A stretch of 64,000 nucleotides of DNA. Origin: JAUIAI01 sp045106815 (GTDB lineage: Bacteria > Pseudomonadota > Gammaproteobacteria > Burkholderiales > Burkholderiaceae_E). The position numbers and the translations under genes are program-made. Shown here piece after piece: positions 15,829 through 24,746 of this stretch. A model generated the notes under the pieces. It saw nothing but the letters and a program-made list of their open reading frames with translations. It ran no database searches and was not told the DNA's origin. Each line of letters opens with the position of its first letter. The first letter of the stretch is position 1. Location of the stretch: the NCBI GenBank assembly GCA_045106815.1, contig JBGCFG010000012.1, forward strand, positions 8,609-72,608, in the 5' to 3' direction.

Positions 15829-16800
15829 TTGAAATCACTACTTTCCTCGGCGCCCCGCGCCCTGGCGGTTGCAGCTGTCGCCTCAGCCACACTCGCTTTT
15901 TCCGCAACCCCGGCTTTTGCACTCCCCGAGAAGCCAGTGGAATACATCATTCCATTTGGGCCAGGCGGTGAGTCGGATATCTCTGCGCGTTTGCAGCAGC
16001 CTTTTTTTAAAGAGAAGTTTGGCCAGGACTTAGTGGTTTCTTATAAGCCCGGCGGCGGTGGTGCCGTTGGTTGGTCCCAGCTCAACAAACTGAAGGGCGA
16101 TGGTCATACGATCATGGGGGTCAATCTGCCCCACATCGTGATACAGCCTGCTCAGAAGTCGGTGGGTTACAAGACTGACGAGATCGCATCGATCTACATG
16201 TTCCATTTCACCCCAGACGCCCTGGTTGTGCCGGCTGATAGTCCTTGGACAACACTGCAAGAGTTCATTGACCATGCCAAAGCGAATCCGGGCAAGGTGA
16301 CTATGTCTGGCTCGGGTAAAGCCACTGCCAATCATCTCGCGCAAATCAGATTCGACAAGATGGCGGATATCAAAACAACCTATGTTGCTTTCAAAGGGAC
16401 TGGGGCATCAGTCACGGCTTTGCTCGGCAATCAGGTGAAGGCGCAATGGGGCTATACAACCGTCGGCGCCAAGCAGGGCGACAAAGTCCGCCTGCTCGCC
16501 GTTGCCATGGAGGCGCGCCACCCACTATTTCCAGATGTTCCGACCTTCAAAGAGCTGGGATTTGACATGGTCGGAGGCGCCTATCGCGGTATTGCAGTAC
16601 CAAACTCCGCGGACGCTTCAACTCGTGAAAAGTGGGCCAAGATGATTGGTGATATCAACGCTGACCCTGCCTTTCAGAAAAAGATGCTCGAGGGTGGCTT
16701 TGCGATGCTTGATGTGCCTTATGGCGAGATGGAAGCCTTCATGAAAGACGTCCAGATGCGCTATATCAATACTGCCCGAGAGGCTGGCCTCATTAAGTAA
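15829..16800 (+). CDS. tctC: Tripartite tricarboxylate transporter receptor (TctC/Bug)
   Basis: Periplasmic solute receptor that would deliver an organic acid to the TctA-TctB membrane complex. I chose TTG 15829 because AGGGA sits 8 nt before it and it puts a clear signal peptide at the N-terminus (MKSLLSSAPRALAVAAVASA, cut near residue 31 after FALPEKP-type AFA). An ATG frame at 15775 would add 18 residues. Typical Bug features are YIIPFGPGGESDISAR near the N-terminus, GGGGAVGW and the VPTFKELGFDMV region. It has 323 aa and heads tctC-tctA-tctB. The ligand cannot be told; Bug receptors bind many carboxylates. Confidence 0.88.
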   Translation: MKSLLSSAPRALAVAAVASATLAFSATPAFALPEKPVEYIIPFGPGGESDISARLQQPFFKEKFGQDLVVSYKPGGGGAVGWSQLNKLKGDGHTIMGVNLPHIVIQPAQKSVGYKTDEIASIYMFHFTPDALVVPADSPWTTLQEFIDHAKANPGKVTMSGSGKATANHLAQIRFDKMADIKTTYVAFKGTGASVTALLGNQVKAQWGYTTVGAKQGDKVRLLAVAMEARHPLFPDVPTFKELGFDMVGGAYRGIAVPNSADASTREKWAKMIGDINADPAFQKKMLEGGFAMLDVPYGEMEAFMKDVQMRYINTAREAGLIK

Positions 16801-16814
16801 GCTGGCTGGCTTGA

Positions 16815-18323
16815 ATGGACTTTGTCCATTTTCTTGATGCGCTGACGCCAGTCAATCTGGCGTTTGCGCTTTTTGGGGTTCTGGCCGGCACAATCGTTGG
16901 GTCTATCCCTGGCTTAACGGCGACCATGGCGGTCGCCGTTTTAGTGCCGATTACGTTTAGTCTGCCGCCGGCGTCGGCACTCATCCTTCTTGGGGCAATC
17001 TATACCGGCGCAATATACGGCGGCGCCTACGCCGCGATCTTGCTTAACACGCCAGGTACGCCCTCGGCAATTGCCACAACCTTTGACGGCTACCCCATGG
17101 CTAAACGCGGCGATGGGGATCTTGCCGTGGCGATTGCCTGCTACGCGAGTGTTTTCGGTGGTCTCATTGGCGGGCTTGCCCTGCTGTTTTTGTCGCCCCC
17201 ACTTTCAGAGGTGGCGCTGGCCTTTGGGCCGGTTGAATACTTTTGGTTGTCGCTGTTTGGTTTGTCACTGATTGCATCACTATCAACCGGCAATTTGCTC
17301 AAGGGCCTGGCGGGTGGTGCACTCGGCTTACTGTTGTCATGCGTTGGCATTGCTGAGGTGTCGTCTGATGTCCGACTGACCTTTGGCAGTCAGACTCTTA
17401 TTGGCGGCATCGAAGTGGTCGGGGCGCTTATCGGTTTGTATTGCATTCCCGTTCTGATTGACATGGTCGCCACACCCGATCGTCATCTCACGCTCAAAGA
17501 CGGTGTGTCGTCCATGCCGCTTAGAGCAGGCGCGAAAATCGCGTGGGGCTCGAAGTTTAATCTCGTTAGATCATCCGTTATCGGGACCTTGGTCGGCATT
17601 TTGCCGGGCGCAGGCGGATCTGTCGCTGGCCTGGTGGCCTACTCAGAAGCAAAGCGCACAGCAAAACGCGATCAACGCTTCGGGGAAGGTGAGCCCGACG
17701 GCATTATGGCTACCGAGTCGGCCAACAATGCCACCGTCGGCGGCGGGTTTATTCCCACCCTGGTGCTCGGCATTCCTGGCACGCCACCGGATGCCGTTAT
17801 CCTCGGTGCATTGCTGGTGCAAGGCGTGCGAACCGGTCCGACCTTGTTTGAGTCTGGCGGCTCCATTGTGTACACCTTTATCTATGGTTTGTTGATCGCG
17901 ACCGTGCTGATGCTGCCAGTCGGTCTGCTGGTTGGGCGCTATGCGTACAAAACCATTGTGTCTGTCCCCAAGGCCATGCTGGTGCCAACGGTTGGCTTCA
18001 TGACAATTATTGGCACCTACGCTATCAGGAACAGTGTCTCTGATGTGCTGATCATGATTCTGTTGGGCTTTCTGGGGTGGGTGCTGTCGAGGTTTGGTTT
18101 TTCTGCTTCGCCGATCGTGCTGGGTCTGATTCTGGGGCCAATCGCCGAGCAGGGCTTTGTGCAGGCTTGGACGATTGGCTCTGCAACGGAAGACCTCACC
18201 GGGATGTTTTTTGGACGGCCCATCTCCCTGGCCATCATTGCCTTAACGGTCCTGTCACTGGTTTGGCCTGCCTTTATCAAGCAACGCAGAAATTCCCCTG
18301 CCATTGCGAAGCCCTATGAGTAA
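16815..18323 (+). CDS. tctA: Tripartite tricarboxylate transporter, large permease TctA
   Basis: Large inner-membrane subunit of the TTT family, 502 aa with about 12 hydrophobic segments. Two family signatures are visible in inverted halves: GTIVGSIPGLTATMAVAVL near residues 25-43 and GTLVGILPGAGGSVAGL near 257-273. AILLNTPGTPSAIATTFDGY and VLGIPGTPPDAVILG are also TctA hallmarks. It starts at ATG 16815, 14 bp after tctC, and tctB follows after 6 bp. The order C-A-B differs from the C-B-A order first described. Confidence 0.94.
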   Translation: MDFVHFLDALTPVNLAFALFGVLAGTIVGSIPGLTATMAVAVLVPITFSLPPASALILLGAIYTGAIYGGAYAAILLNTPGTPSAIATTFDGYPMAKRGDGDLAVAIACYASVFGGLIGGLALLFLSPPLSEVALAFGPVEYFWLSLFGLSLIASLSTGNLLKGLAGGALGLLLSCVGIAEVSSDVRLTFGSQTLIGGIEVVGALIGLYCIPVLIDMVATPDRHLTLKDGVSSMPLRAGAKIAWGSKFNLVRSSVIGTLVGILPGAGGSVAGLVAYSEAKRTAKRDQRFGEGEPDGIMATESANNATVGGGFIPTLVLGIPGTPPDAVILGALLVQGVRTGPTLFESGGSIVYTFIYGLLIATVLMLPVGLLVGRYAYKTIVSVPKAMLVPTVGFMTIIGTYAIRNSVSDVLIMILLGFLGWVLSRFGFSASPIVLGLILGPIAEQGFVQAWTIGSATEDLTGMFFGRPISLAIIALTVLSLVWPAFIKQRRNSPAIAKPYE

Positions 18324-18329
18324 AGCCCG

Positions 18330-18821
18330 ATGAGTGAATCCAGTGATCAGCGTCGTGAGGGCGGCACTCGGCCTGCAACGAGCGAGGCCGATATTGGCGG
18401 CGTGGTGATTGCCGTCCTGCTGGTCGTTGTTGGTGCTGTCACACTCATTGATACCGCCGACTATCTTGATACTGACTCGGTCGTCTTTCCGCGGGCTGCG
18501 GCCATAATGCTGATCGTTTGCTCGGTGCTGGTCGCAGTGGGTTCGTTCGTCAAAGGAGACGCAGCCAGCGGTTTTGGTACGGGGCACTGGTGGCGCCGCT
18601 TGTTGCTTGTGGGTGGCATGATCGTGACCTGTCTACTCATGCCACTGGTGTCATTCTTACCCGCGGTTGCTGTTTCGTTTGTCACTGCCCTGATTGCCGC
18701 CACGCACGAGCGCGTGTCGGTGATCAGGGGTGTGTCTTATGTGTTGGCCAGCGTTGTGATTGTTCTTGGCTTTTATGTGTTGTTTCGATATGGCCTCAAG
18801 GTGCCTTTGCCATCGGGGTGA
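18330..18821 (+). CDS. tctB: Tripartite tricarboxylate transporter, small subunit TctB
   Basis: Small membrane subunit of the TTT transporter, 163 aa. After a polar N-terminus of about 25 residues there are four hydrophobic segments, the first with IGGVVIAVLLVVVGAVTLI and the last ending in VLGFYVLFRYGLKVPLPSG, the usual TctB C-terminus. Sequence conservation in this family is low, so the call rests mainly on topology, length and position right after tctA. It faces the next gene tail to tail with 19 bp between. Confidence 0.88.
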   Translation: MSESSDQRREGGTRPATSEADIGGVVIAVLLVVVGAVTLIDTADYLDTDSVVFPRAAAIMLIVCSVLVAVGSFVKGDAASGFGTGHWWRRLLLVGGMIVTCLLMPLVSFLPAVAVSFVTALIAATHERVSVIRGVSYVLASVVIVLGFYVLFRYGLKVPLPSG

Positions 18822-18840
18822 GTTTCGGTTTGGCGACGGT

Positions 18841-19821
18841 TTATCCGCAACCGGCAACACACTTACCGTCAGCCGCAAAATTCATGGTGATTCCGCTTAG
18901 TGGCAAGTGAACGGGCATTTTGGCGGCCTTGATAAACTTTTCAGTGCGCGTGCCTGCAACAACCTTGCCATCATTGGTTGCCACCTCGTTGGCATGCGAG
19001 GCGATGACGCTCACCGGCTTGATCAGTTCGTTGACCACCCATGCAGCCTCGGTGGGCCCAGTCGTAAACGTATCGCCAATGTTTATGACAACCAGTTTGG
19101 CCCCGTAGTGCTGTCGTACTACGACGTCTTGCTCTGCTGTGATGCCAGTGTCGCCTGATAGATAAACAACCAGACCGTTACTGAAGGTCAGTACGTATCC
19201 GGTTGGCGGACCAACATAAGCTGTCAGCCCAGCCGCCCCCAATGACTCACCTAGTGGACCTTCAATAAAGCTGCCTGCGACACCATTGCTATGCGCTGCT
19301 GGTACCGTTGTCACGCCGACGCCGCCCACCTTTTTCATCGCACCAAACCGAACCAGCACGGATTTCTTGGGATCACCGCCAGCTGCTTTGAGCTTGCGGG
19401 CAATAAAGCGTGGCATCTCGCTACCCGTGATGACTTGCGCATCCTTGCCTACCGCAATTGCAACACTATTAGAAATTGGCGCGGCTATGACTGACATATC
19501 GGGCTTGCCGCACTCACCGGCATTCGGCGCCTTGGTGTGCTTGTCACCGAAATGATCACCATGTAAGTGACTCACCAGGACGGCGTCAATCTTGCCAAGT
19601 CGTGGGTCGTTAGCACCGGCAACGGTGCGGCCTGCGTCGTAGAGGATGCGAGTGCCATCCGGGTCTTCAAATATGAGCGCGCGATCGAGACGACAAAACT
19701 CGCCATCCTGACCACCCAGTGGTGTCACTTTAACGACATCAGCCCCGTGGGCAGTCGTTGCCAAGAGCATCGCACACGAGACGATGCCGCCAGTTAGAAC
19801 ACTCAAGATCTTCTTATTCAC
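18841..19821 (-). CDS. Periplasmic metallo-beta-lactamase-fold hydrolase
   Basis: The 326-aa protein has a signal peptide (MNKKILSVLTGGIVSCAMLL, cut near residue 26). The dinuclear zinc signature is SHLHGDHFGD, giving H85, H87, D89 and H90. Further ligand candidates are the His in PAAHSNG near 177 and the Asp in LSGDTG near 225. The spacing resembles UlaG/arylsulfatase-like MBL hydrolases rather than class B lactamases. The substrate is unknown. It is convergent with tctB and probably independent of it. Confidence 0.82.
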   Translation of the reverse strand: MNKKILSVLTGGIVSCAMLLATTAHGADVVKVTPLGGQDGEFCRLDRALIFEDPDGTRILYDAGRTVAGANDPRLGKIDAVLVSHLHGDHFGDKHTKAPNAGECGKPDMSVIAAPISNSVAIAVGKDAQVITGSEMPRFIARKLKAAGGDPKKSVLVRFGAMKKVGGVGVTTVPAAHSNGVAGSFIEGPLGESLGAAGLTAYVGPPTGYVLTFSNGLVVYLSGDTGITAEQDVVVRQHYGAKLVVINIGDTFTTGPTEAAWVVNELIKPVSVIASHANEVATNDGKVVAGTRTEKFIKAAKMPVHLPLSGITMNFAADGKCVAGCG

Positions 19822-19918
19822 TCGTCACTCCAATTTAAAGACTCTTTTTGGTCTCACGCCAGTTTACAAGGAAGGTAGGTTCAATGTTGATTCAATCGGC
19901 TTTTACCGAGATCGTTAC

Positions 19919-20491
19919 TTATGGGGTCACCCAGGTCTGACTAGCTTTGTCCCCGTCCCAATCGAACAGCGCTCGGCGATGGCCCTGCCGGGATATCATG
20001 AGCCAGTCGATTGTTGTGACGCTCAATTCAATCATCGTAAAGTGCGAAGGCTGATCCGCCATATTTGTGGGAGAAGAATCAGGCGCCGATTGAGCATTAC
20101 CTGGGCTCAACACGGAGGTGTAATCACGCTTGGCTCCCTCAGACATTTTTTGCCAGACATTGGCATGCTCAATGCCGCTTGAAATGATTTGCGCCGACCC
20201 GTTTGCACGAATCTGAATGGTGCGCCTGGAATCAAAGAACACCAGGGACGCAAGTGGGTTGCGCTGCACTTGGGCTACCTTCGGCGTGCGCTGATCGGTA
20301 TAAATGAGTGCCTTGCGCCGCTTGCGTGAAAATGATCTCAACACGACGATTCGTCCTTGTGGTTGGGCCTCGTCGCAGGTGACTAGAACGGGCCAGCGGA
20401 ACGCAGATTTTCTGTCAAGCGCAGCGCGAGACAGTTCGCGCAGTGTCCAGTCAAGGGTCGCATCAAGCGTTGGGAAGTCTTCTGGTTTCAT
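19919..20491 (-). CDS. Pyridoxamine 5'-phosphate oxidase-like flavin protein
   Basis: The 190-aa protein resembles the FMN-binding split-barrel family related to PdxH (Alr4036-type). The pattern is an N-terminal helix, then RWPVLVTCDEAQPQGRIVVL, the FMN-phosphate contact LIYTDQRTPKVAQVQRNP, and LASLVFFDSRRTIQIRANGSA. The C-terminal WLMISRQGHRRALFDW is where R/G-H contacts lie in this family. It is probably cytoplasmic. The true substrate is not known, and it may be only an FMN binder. No operon partner is evident. Confidence 0.75.
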   Translation of the reverse strand: MKPEDFPTLDATLDWTLRELSRAALDRKSAFRWPVLVTCDEAQPQGRIVVLRSFSRKRRKALIYTDQRTPKVAQVQRNPLASLVFFDSRRTIQIRANGSAQIISSGIEHANVWQKMSEGAKRDYTSVLSPGNAQSAPDSSPTNMADQPSHFTMIELSVTTIDWLMISRQGHRRALFDWDGDKASQTWVTP

Positions 20492-20745
20492 GGGGTAATT
20501 GATGATGCCTTGTGGGGTCTGCCGGCGTGAATCTGGTGGCCAGAAGCGGCCAGACGCTGGGATTGTTTCATGTCGGGTTGCGTGCTGTATGGCTGCACGA
20601 CATGAAAGTAGGGTTAGCAGCGGCTCAGCAACGGCTTGTCAGGACCCAACATAAAATGGGGATATGCTGCGGGTGCAGGCTTGACTAAGATCACCTGATT
20701 GAGAGTCGATATTTCCCGCAGTTACTGGCTGCAACGGAGCGTAAT

Positions 20746-21135
20746 GTGAATGCAATGATTCGTTTGTTCTCGGGCTGTGCCCTGGTGCTTGGCCTGGCGG
20801 CCTGTTCGTCCGCGCCTGAGATCAAAACACCGGATGCCGCTCAGGCTTACACCGGCAAGGTGTTTATCACGGAAGATCCTGTACCCGAAGGCATGGCGCA
20901 TGTCGTGATTGGTGAGGTAACTGCCAATACCAAGGACACGCGGTTTAGCAGCAGCAAGACGGTTTATGAACTCCTGGCCGACGATGCGCGCCGAGTGGGC
21001 GCCAACGCAGTTGTCAATGTCGAGGGTGGACGCCGAGTGGACGCTACCGGCTGGACGGCAGGGTTCGCAGCGGGTCAGGCCATCCGAATTGACAGCACCG
21101 AAGGGCTAAAGGCATTGCCAGGCGCGGAGTATTAG
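20746..21135 (+). CDS. Small predicted lipoprotein
   Basis: The 129-aa product has a lipoprotein signal (FSGCALVLGLAACSS; lipobox LAAC, lipidated Cys near residue 20). The rest contains IGEVTANTKDTRFSSSKTVY and then LADDARRVGANAVVNVEGG. This weakly resembles the YbjQ/heavy-metal-binding-like fold (VIGEI..., A..LGADAVI). GTG 20746 is preceded by GGAG at 20736-20739; ATG 20755 is an alternative. Outer-membrane location is likely; function unknown. It is convergent with the MFS gene, 11 bp apart. Confidence 0.65.
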   Translation: MNAMIRLFSGCALVLGLAACSSAPEIKTPDAAQAYTGKVFITEDPVPEGMAHVVIGEVTANTKDTRFSSSKTVYELLADDARRVGANAVVNVEGGRRVDATGWTAGFAAGQAIRIDSTEGLKALPGAEY

Positions 21136-21146
21136 CAAGTTGGCGA

Positions 21147-22457
21147 TCAGGCTTGAACTTCGTCGAGCATGGCGGCACTAAAGGCTGCGAGTAAGGCCAT
21201 CACGGCAAACAAAGCAAGCACACTCGTAATGCCCAAAGCCTGGGCAATCAATCCAAAGCCGCCGCCAAACAGCAACGCGAGTCCCACGGTCGAATTGCTC
21301 AGAGCTGTGTAGGTTGCTCGGCTATCGCGATCGGCCATATCCACAACATGGGTTGAACGACCCAGGCGCACCCCCTGGTGAGCAATCATCAGCAAGAACA
21401 GCAGACCGGGTAATACCCACGCAAGCGCTGCTACATCGGGCCGGGTGATTGCGACGATGGCCGCAGCGCCGTTGGCAAGCATGGCCACCAATGCAGCAAT
21501 GATCAATACCTTGCGGCTAGACAAATCTGCCAGCCGCCCCCAAATGTAAGTGCTTAAGAATCCGGCCATCGCTGATGCGAGCATAAACGCCCCTAGCGCG
21601 CCGAGTGCCCGAGTCTCAAACGAACCGGACAAGGCAACGTAAAACGGTGGTGCGAGGGCAGTTGAAAGCAAAAGAATACGGGTCACAATAAAACGGCGTA
21701 ACTGCACATCCGTTTTGAGTAGAGCCAGTTGTGCAAGCACAGCTTTCAGGCCGTTGATGCCACCTTCTGTGGCGCCTGGCTCTTCAATCAGGTTGCCGGC
21801 GCAAAGACCAGCGAATAACCACATTAAGCCGGCCACTAGGACCATGCCTGACACCCAGGTCACGGTGAGCGGCAGCCAGCCAAACGCAAAGCCCAGTGCC
21901 ACGCCCAGTCCGATCGCAGAAGCAACAGTGCCGGCTGATCCACTGACCGTCCCGCGCTGACCTTTGGAGACCGTCTTGCCAATGACATCTTTAAAGCTGA
22001 TAGATGACAGGCTGCGCGCAAGGCCGAACACGGTAATCAGACCAACTGCCGCCCAACCGGCGGCGGCCCCGCTAAGCAGGAGTGTGACCGCACCCATGCC
22101 AAGCATTGCAAGCCCCTGCAAGACACAGCCCAGCACGTAAACCGTTTTACGAACCGGCTGCCTGCGGATGATCGCAGAGATCACTAACTGAGGCAGCATC
22201 GCCAGTGATTCTCGGATGGGTACGATCAGACCGATGAGTGCGGCCGGCGCGCCGATGCCACTAAGTAACCAGGCCAAAACCAGTTTAGGGTCTGCCAGTG
22301 CGTCGCCGCTTTTTGTGAGCGCCAGCGTGACCAGGTGGAGGACAAAGTTACGCGGCTGATGCTGGCATGCCGACTCGGGCACATCTCGGCAAACCTGGGC
22401 GCTTTCTTCGCTATTGAGTGTTTCGTAGAGCTGTTCGACAGCGCCAGACAACTTCAT
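21147..22457 (-). CDS. MFS transporter in the engB-hemB-ferritin run
   Basis: The protein has 436 aa with about 12 hydrophobic segments and a cytoplasmic loop near the middle (about 225-255). A polar N-terminus of about 40 residues with two Cys precedes TM1. GRLADLSSRKVLIIAAL in the second half is the MFS loop motif. ATG 22457 is preferred to the adjacent TTG 22460. It begins only 8 bp after the ferritin-like gene, in the same direction as engB-hemB, so co-transcription with heme and iron genes is likely. Substrate unknown. Confidence 0.8.
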   Translation of the reverse strand: MKLSGAVEQLYETLNSEESAQVCRDVPESACQHQPRNFVLHLVTLALTKSGDALADPKLVLAWLLSGIGAPAALIGLIVPIRESLAMLPQLVISAIIRRQPVRKTVYVLGCVLQGLAMLGMGAVTLLLSGAAAGWAAVGLITVFGLARSLSSISFKDVIGKTVSKGQRGTVSGSAGTVASAIGLGVALGFAFGWLPLTVTWVSGMVLVAGLMWLFAGLCAGNLIEEPGATEGGINGLKAVLAQLALLKTDVQLRRFIVTRILLLSTALAPPFYVALSGSFETRALGALGAFMLASAMAGFLSTYIWGRLADLSSRKVLIIAALVAMLANGAAAIVAITRPDVAALAWVLPGLLFLLMIAHQGVRLGRSTHVVDMADRDSRATYTALSNSTVGLALLFGGGFGLIAQALGITSVLALFAVMALLAAFSAAMLDEVQA

Positions 22458-22465
22458 CAATCAGA

Positions 22466-22753
22466 TCAGTCGTGCTTGAGTGATTTTGTTGTGAACAAAT
22501 AGTCTTTAAGTTCAGCATCCATGACCGGGTCACGGCGACGAATCCATTCGAGGACCATCGCCGCATGCTCTTTCTCTTCGTCGCGGTTGTGTTCAAGGAT
22601 TGACTTGAGTTCTTCGTCTTTACACGCATCAACTCGCTGGTTGTACCAGTCAACCGCTTCGAGTTCCTCCATTAGGGAGGTAATCGCGCGGTGCATGTCG
22701 CGAGTCTCATCGCTCAGTTCGCTGATAGGTTCGTGATAACCCTCGTTGGCCAT
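22466..22753 (-). CDS. EncFtn-type ferritin-like protein without encapsulin partner
   Basis: The start ATG 22753 has a near-perfect GAGGAGAAGG upstream; a longer frame from 22789 would overlap hemB. The 95-aa product matches the encapsulated-ferritin family: two helices with MEELEAVDWYNQRVDA and HNRDEEKEHAAMVLEW. By alignment with R. rubrum EncFtn, the ferroxidase residues are all kept: E29, E30, E32, W36, Y37, E59, E60, H63. It ends right after DYLFTTKSLKHD, so the usual linker and encapsulin-targeting tail are not seen, and no encapsulin gene is next to it. It would oxidise Fe(II), probably as a decameric ring. It lies 14 bp after hemB, which ties it to heme/iron supply. Confidence 0.85.
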   Translation of the reverse strand: MANEGYHEPISELSDETRDMHRAITSLMEELEAVDWYNQRVDACKDEELKSILEHNRDEEKEHAAMVLEWIRRRDPVMDAELKDYLFTTKSLKHD

Positions 22754-22767
22754 AGCCTTCTCCTCGG

Positions 22768-23793
22768 TTAGTTTTGTTCTTTGAGCCATTGCGCTGCATC
22801 AAGCGCAAAGTAAGTCAGTATGCCGTCGGCACCGGCTCGGCGCATGCCAAGCAGGGTTTCCAGGACGACCGCTTTCTCATCGAGCCAGCCATTGGCCGCG
22901 GCTGCTTTGAGCATCGCGTATTCGCCACTCACCTGATAGACAAAGGTCGGGCATTCGAATCGGTCTTTGACTCGGTGCACGATATCCAGATAGGGCATGC
23001 CGGGTTTAACCATCACCATGTCGGCTCCCTCGAGTAAGTCCAGTTCAACTTCGCGCATGGCCTCGTGGCTATTGCCAGGGTCCATCTGATAGGTTGATTT
23101 ACTGCTTTTGCCCAAGTTTGAGGCCGAGCCAACCGCATCTCTGAAAGGACCGTAGTAGGCCGAGGCGTATTTCGCCGAATAAGCCATGATGCGGGTGTGA
23201 ATGTGGCCACTGTTCTCAAGGCTTTCACGAATGGCGCCGATGCGTCCGTCCATCATGTCGCTCGGTGCCACGATATCGACGCCAGCCTCAGCCTGGACCA
23301 AGGCCTGCTCCATGAGTTGTTCAACCGTGATGTCATTGATGACGTAACCCTCTTCATCAATAATGCCGTCCTGCCCGTGGCTGGTGAATGGGTCGAGCGC
23401 AACGTCGGTCAGGATTGCCAATTCCGGAAAGCGTTTTTTGAGTTCTGCGACCACGGTTGGCACCAGTCCATCCGGGTTGCAGGCCTCGTGCCCGTTGGGT
23501 GACTTCAAGCTAGCGTCAATCACGGGGAATAAGGCCATCACTGGGACACCAAGGCTGATGCAGCGCTCAGCCACAGGGAGCAATAAATCGAGACTAAGGC
23601 GCTCAACCCCCGGCATAGATGGCACGGCAAAGCGTTGATTCTGACCAGCTTGCACAAATACCGGGTAGATCAAATCATCTGCGCTCAGCCTGCTTTCGCG
23701 GACGAGTCGCCTGGTAGCGTCATCACGGCGCAGGCGTCGCAGTCGGTTCGCACGGGGGGTGGGGTAGGGTTGCCTGGTGGGTTGGTCTGCCAT
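22768..23793 (-). CDS. hemB: Delta-aminolevulinic acid dehydratase (porphobilinogen synthase)
   Basis: Joins two aminolevulinate molecules to porphobilinogen, the second committed step of heme synthesis, in the cytoplasm. Start ATG 23793 (MADQPTRQPYPTPRANRLRR), 341 aa, usual length. Active-site lysines are K208 in AYSAKYAS and K263 in VMVKPGMPYLD. The metal loop reads DVALDPFTSHGQDG, with Asp instead of the Cys triplet, so this is the magnesium-type rather than zinc-type enzyme. It lies 34 bp after engB and 14 bp before the ferritin-like gene. Confidence 0.95.
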   Translation of the reverse strand: MADQPTRQPYPTPRANRLRRLRRDDATRRLVRESRLSADDLIYPVFVQAGQNQRFAVPSMPGVERLSLDLLLPVAERCISLGVPVMALFPVIDASLKSPNGHEACNPDGLVPTVVAELKKRFPELAILTDVALDPFTSHGQDGIIDEEGYVINDITVEQLMEQALVQAEAGVDIVAPSDMMDGRIGAIRESLENSGHIHTRIMAYSAKYASAYYGPFRDAVGSASNLGKSSKSTYQMDPGNSHEAMREVELDLLEGADMVMVKPGMPYLDIVHRVKDRFECPTFVYQVSGEYAMLKAAAANGWLDEKAVVLETLLGMRRAGADGILTYFALDAAQWLKEQN

Positions 23794-23827
23794 CGTTTGA
23801 CTCGGTTTTGTGTGTGGGTTGATCGGA

Positions 23828-24475
23828 TCAGCCGCGCCCGGCATTCGCCCACGGATTAGGGGGCTCGGGGGCAAGCCATTGCTCGATCAATTTGCGAGCC
23901 GGCTCAATGCCCTGGTTCTTTGACGCCGAAAACAGCATAAAACTAGCCGGCAGATCCGGCATCGCATCCTCATATTGAGCTTTGACGTTCTTGAGCGTTT
24001 TCTGGGCCGCCGACTTGCTCAGTTTGTCAGCCTTGGTGATGAGCAAGAGTCGGTTGACCTGTTCTGGGACCCAGTCGAGCAAATCAAGGTCTTTGTCGGT
24101 CAGTTCCCGCCGGCAATCGACCATCAGGACAACGCCCGTCAGCGGCTCTCTCACCCGTAGGTAGTTACCAGCCAGAGGCTGCCATTGCTTCTTGACTTCC
24201 TCAGGTACAGCCGCGTATCCATAGCCCGGGGTGTCAACCAGAAAACCAGTTGGCTCGTCCTCAGGGCCCACGGCAAAATAGTTCAGGGCCTGGGTACGGC
24301 CGGGAGTCTTGCTTGAAAAGGCCAGCCGGTTGCGTTGGCAGAGCTTGTTGATCGCCGAGGATTTGCCCGCATTGGAACGCCCGGCAAAGGCCACTTCCGG
24401 CAAATTCGTCCGGGGGCACTGGTTCAACTTGGCAACTGTTATGTGAAAGCGAGCGCTTTGTAGGCCATGACCCAC
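23828..24475 (-). CDS. engB: Ribosome-biogenesis GTPase EngB (YihA/YsxC)
   Basis: GTPase needed for late assembly of the 50S subunit. I chose GTG 24475 because AGGGA stands 6 nt before it, giving 215 aa; an open frame up to TTG 24511 has no ribosome-binding site and overlaps the likely promoter. G1 is GRSNAGKSS, the switch SSKTPGRTQALNYF, G3 VDTPGYGYA, G4 TKADK. The last residues (PPNPWANAGRG) are a short variable tail. First gene of engB-hemB-ferritin-MFS and divergent from cytochrome c4, an arrangement seen in other Burkholderiales. Confidence 0.93.
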   Translation of the reverse strand: MGHGLQSARFHITVAKLNQCPRTNLPEVAFAGRSNAGKSSAINKLCQRNRLAFSSKTPGRTQALNYFAVGPEDEPTGFLVDTPGYGYAAVPEEVKKQWQPLAGNYLRVREPLTGVVLMVDCRRELTDKDLDLLDWVPEQVNRLLLITKADKLSKSAAQKTLKNVKAQYEDAMPDLPASFMLFSASKNQGIEPARKLIEQWLAPEPPNPWANAGRG

Positions 24476-24502
24476 GAGAAGTCCCTGAATATTTGGGGCT
24501 CC

Positions 24503-24512
24503 ATTGTACAAT
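24503..24512. promoter_or_regulatory. Palindromic -10-like site between engB and cytochrome c4
   Basis: ATTGTACAAT is a perfect 10-bp palindrome that reads TACAAT on both strands, so it could supply a -10 element in both directions. No convincing -35 hexamer is seen at 17 bp on either side. Confidence 0.3.
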
Positions 24513-24746
24513 TTGAGGTTGGCGGCGTCTTGCCCGCAGAATCAATCGAGTCGAGTAGTGATGAAATTACTGAGCATTAAGGGCCGTATTGTGGGCCGTC
24601 TTGTCGGTCTGAGTACGGTCGCAATTCGCGCTGCGAGCAGCGCCAGAGGCAGCGACGAAACCAGCGGTGCGGCCGCTAATCAGGCATTCGCGGGCATAGC
24701 CCCTAGCGTGGGGCCGGTACCGCTGGCCAGGAAAGGACAAGTCTCA

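Noticed and set aside
24561..24746. 62-residue N-terminal extension of cytochrome c4 from ATG 24561
   Set aside because: It would place the signal peptide in the middle of the protein; the TTG at 24747 has a better ribosome-binding site. Not fully excluded.
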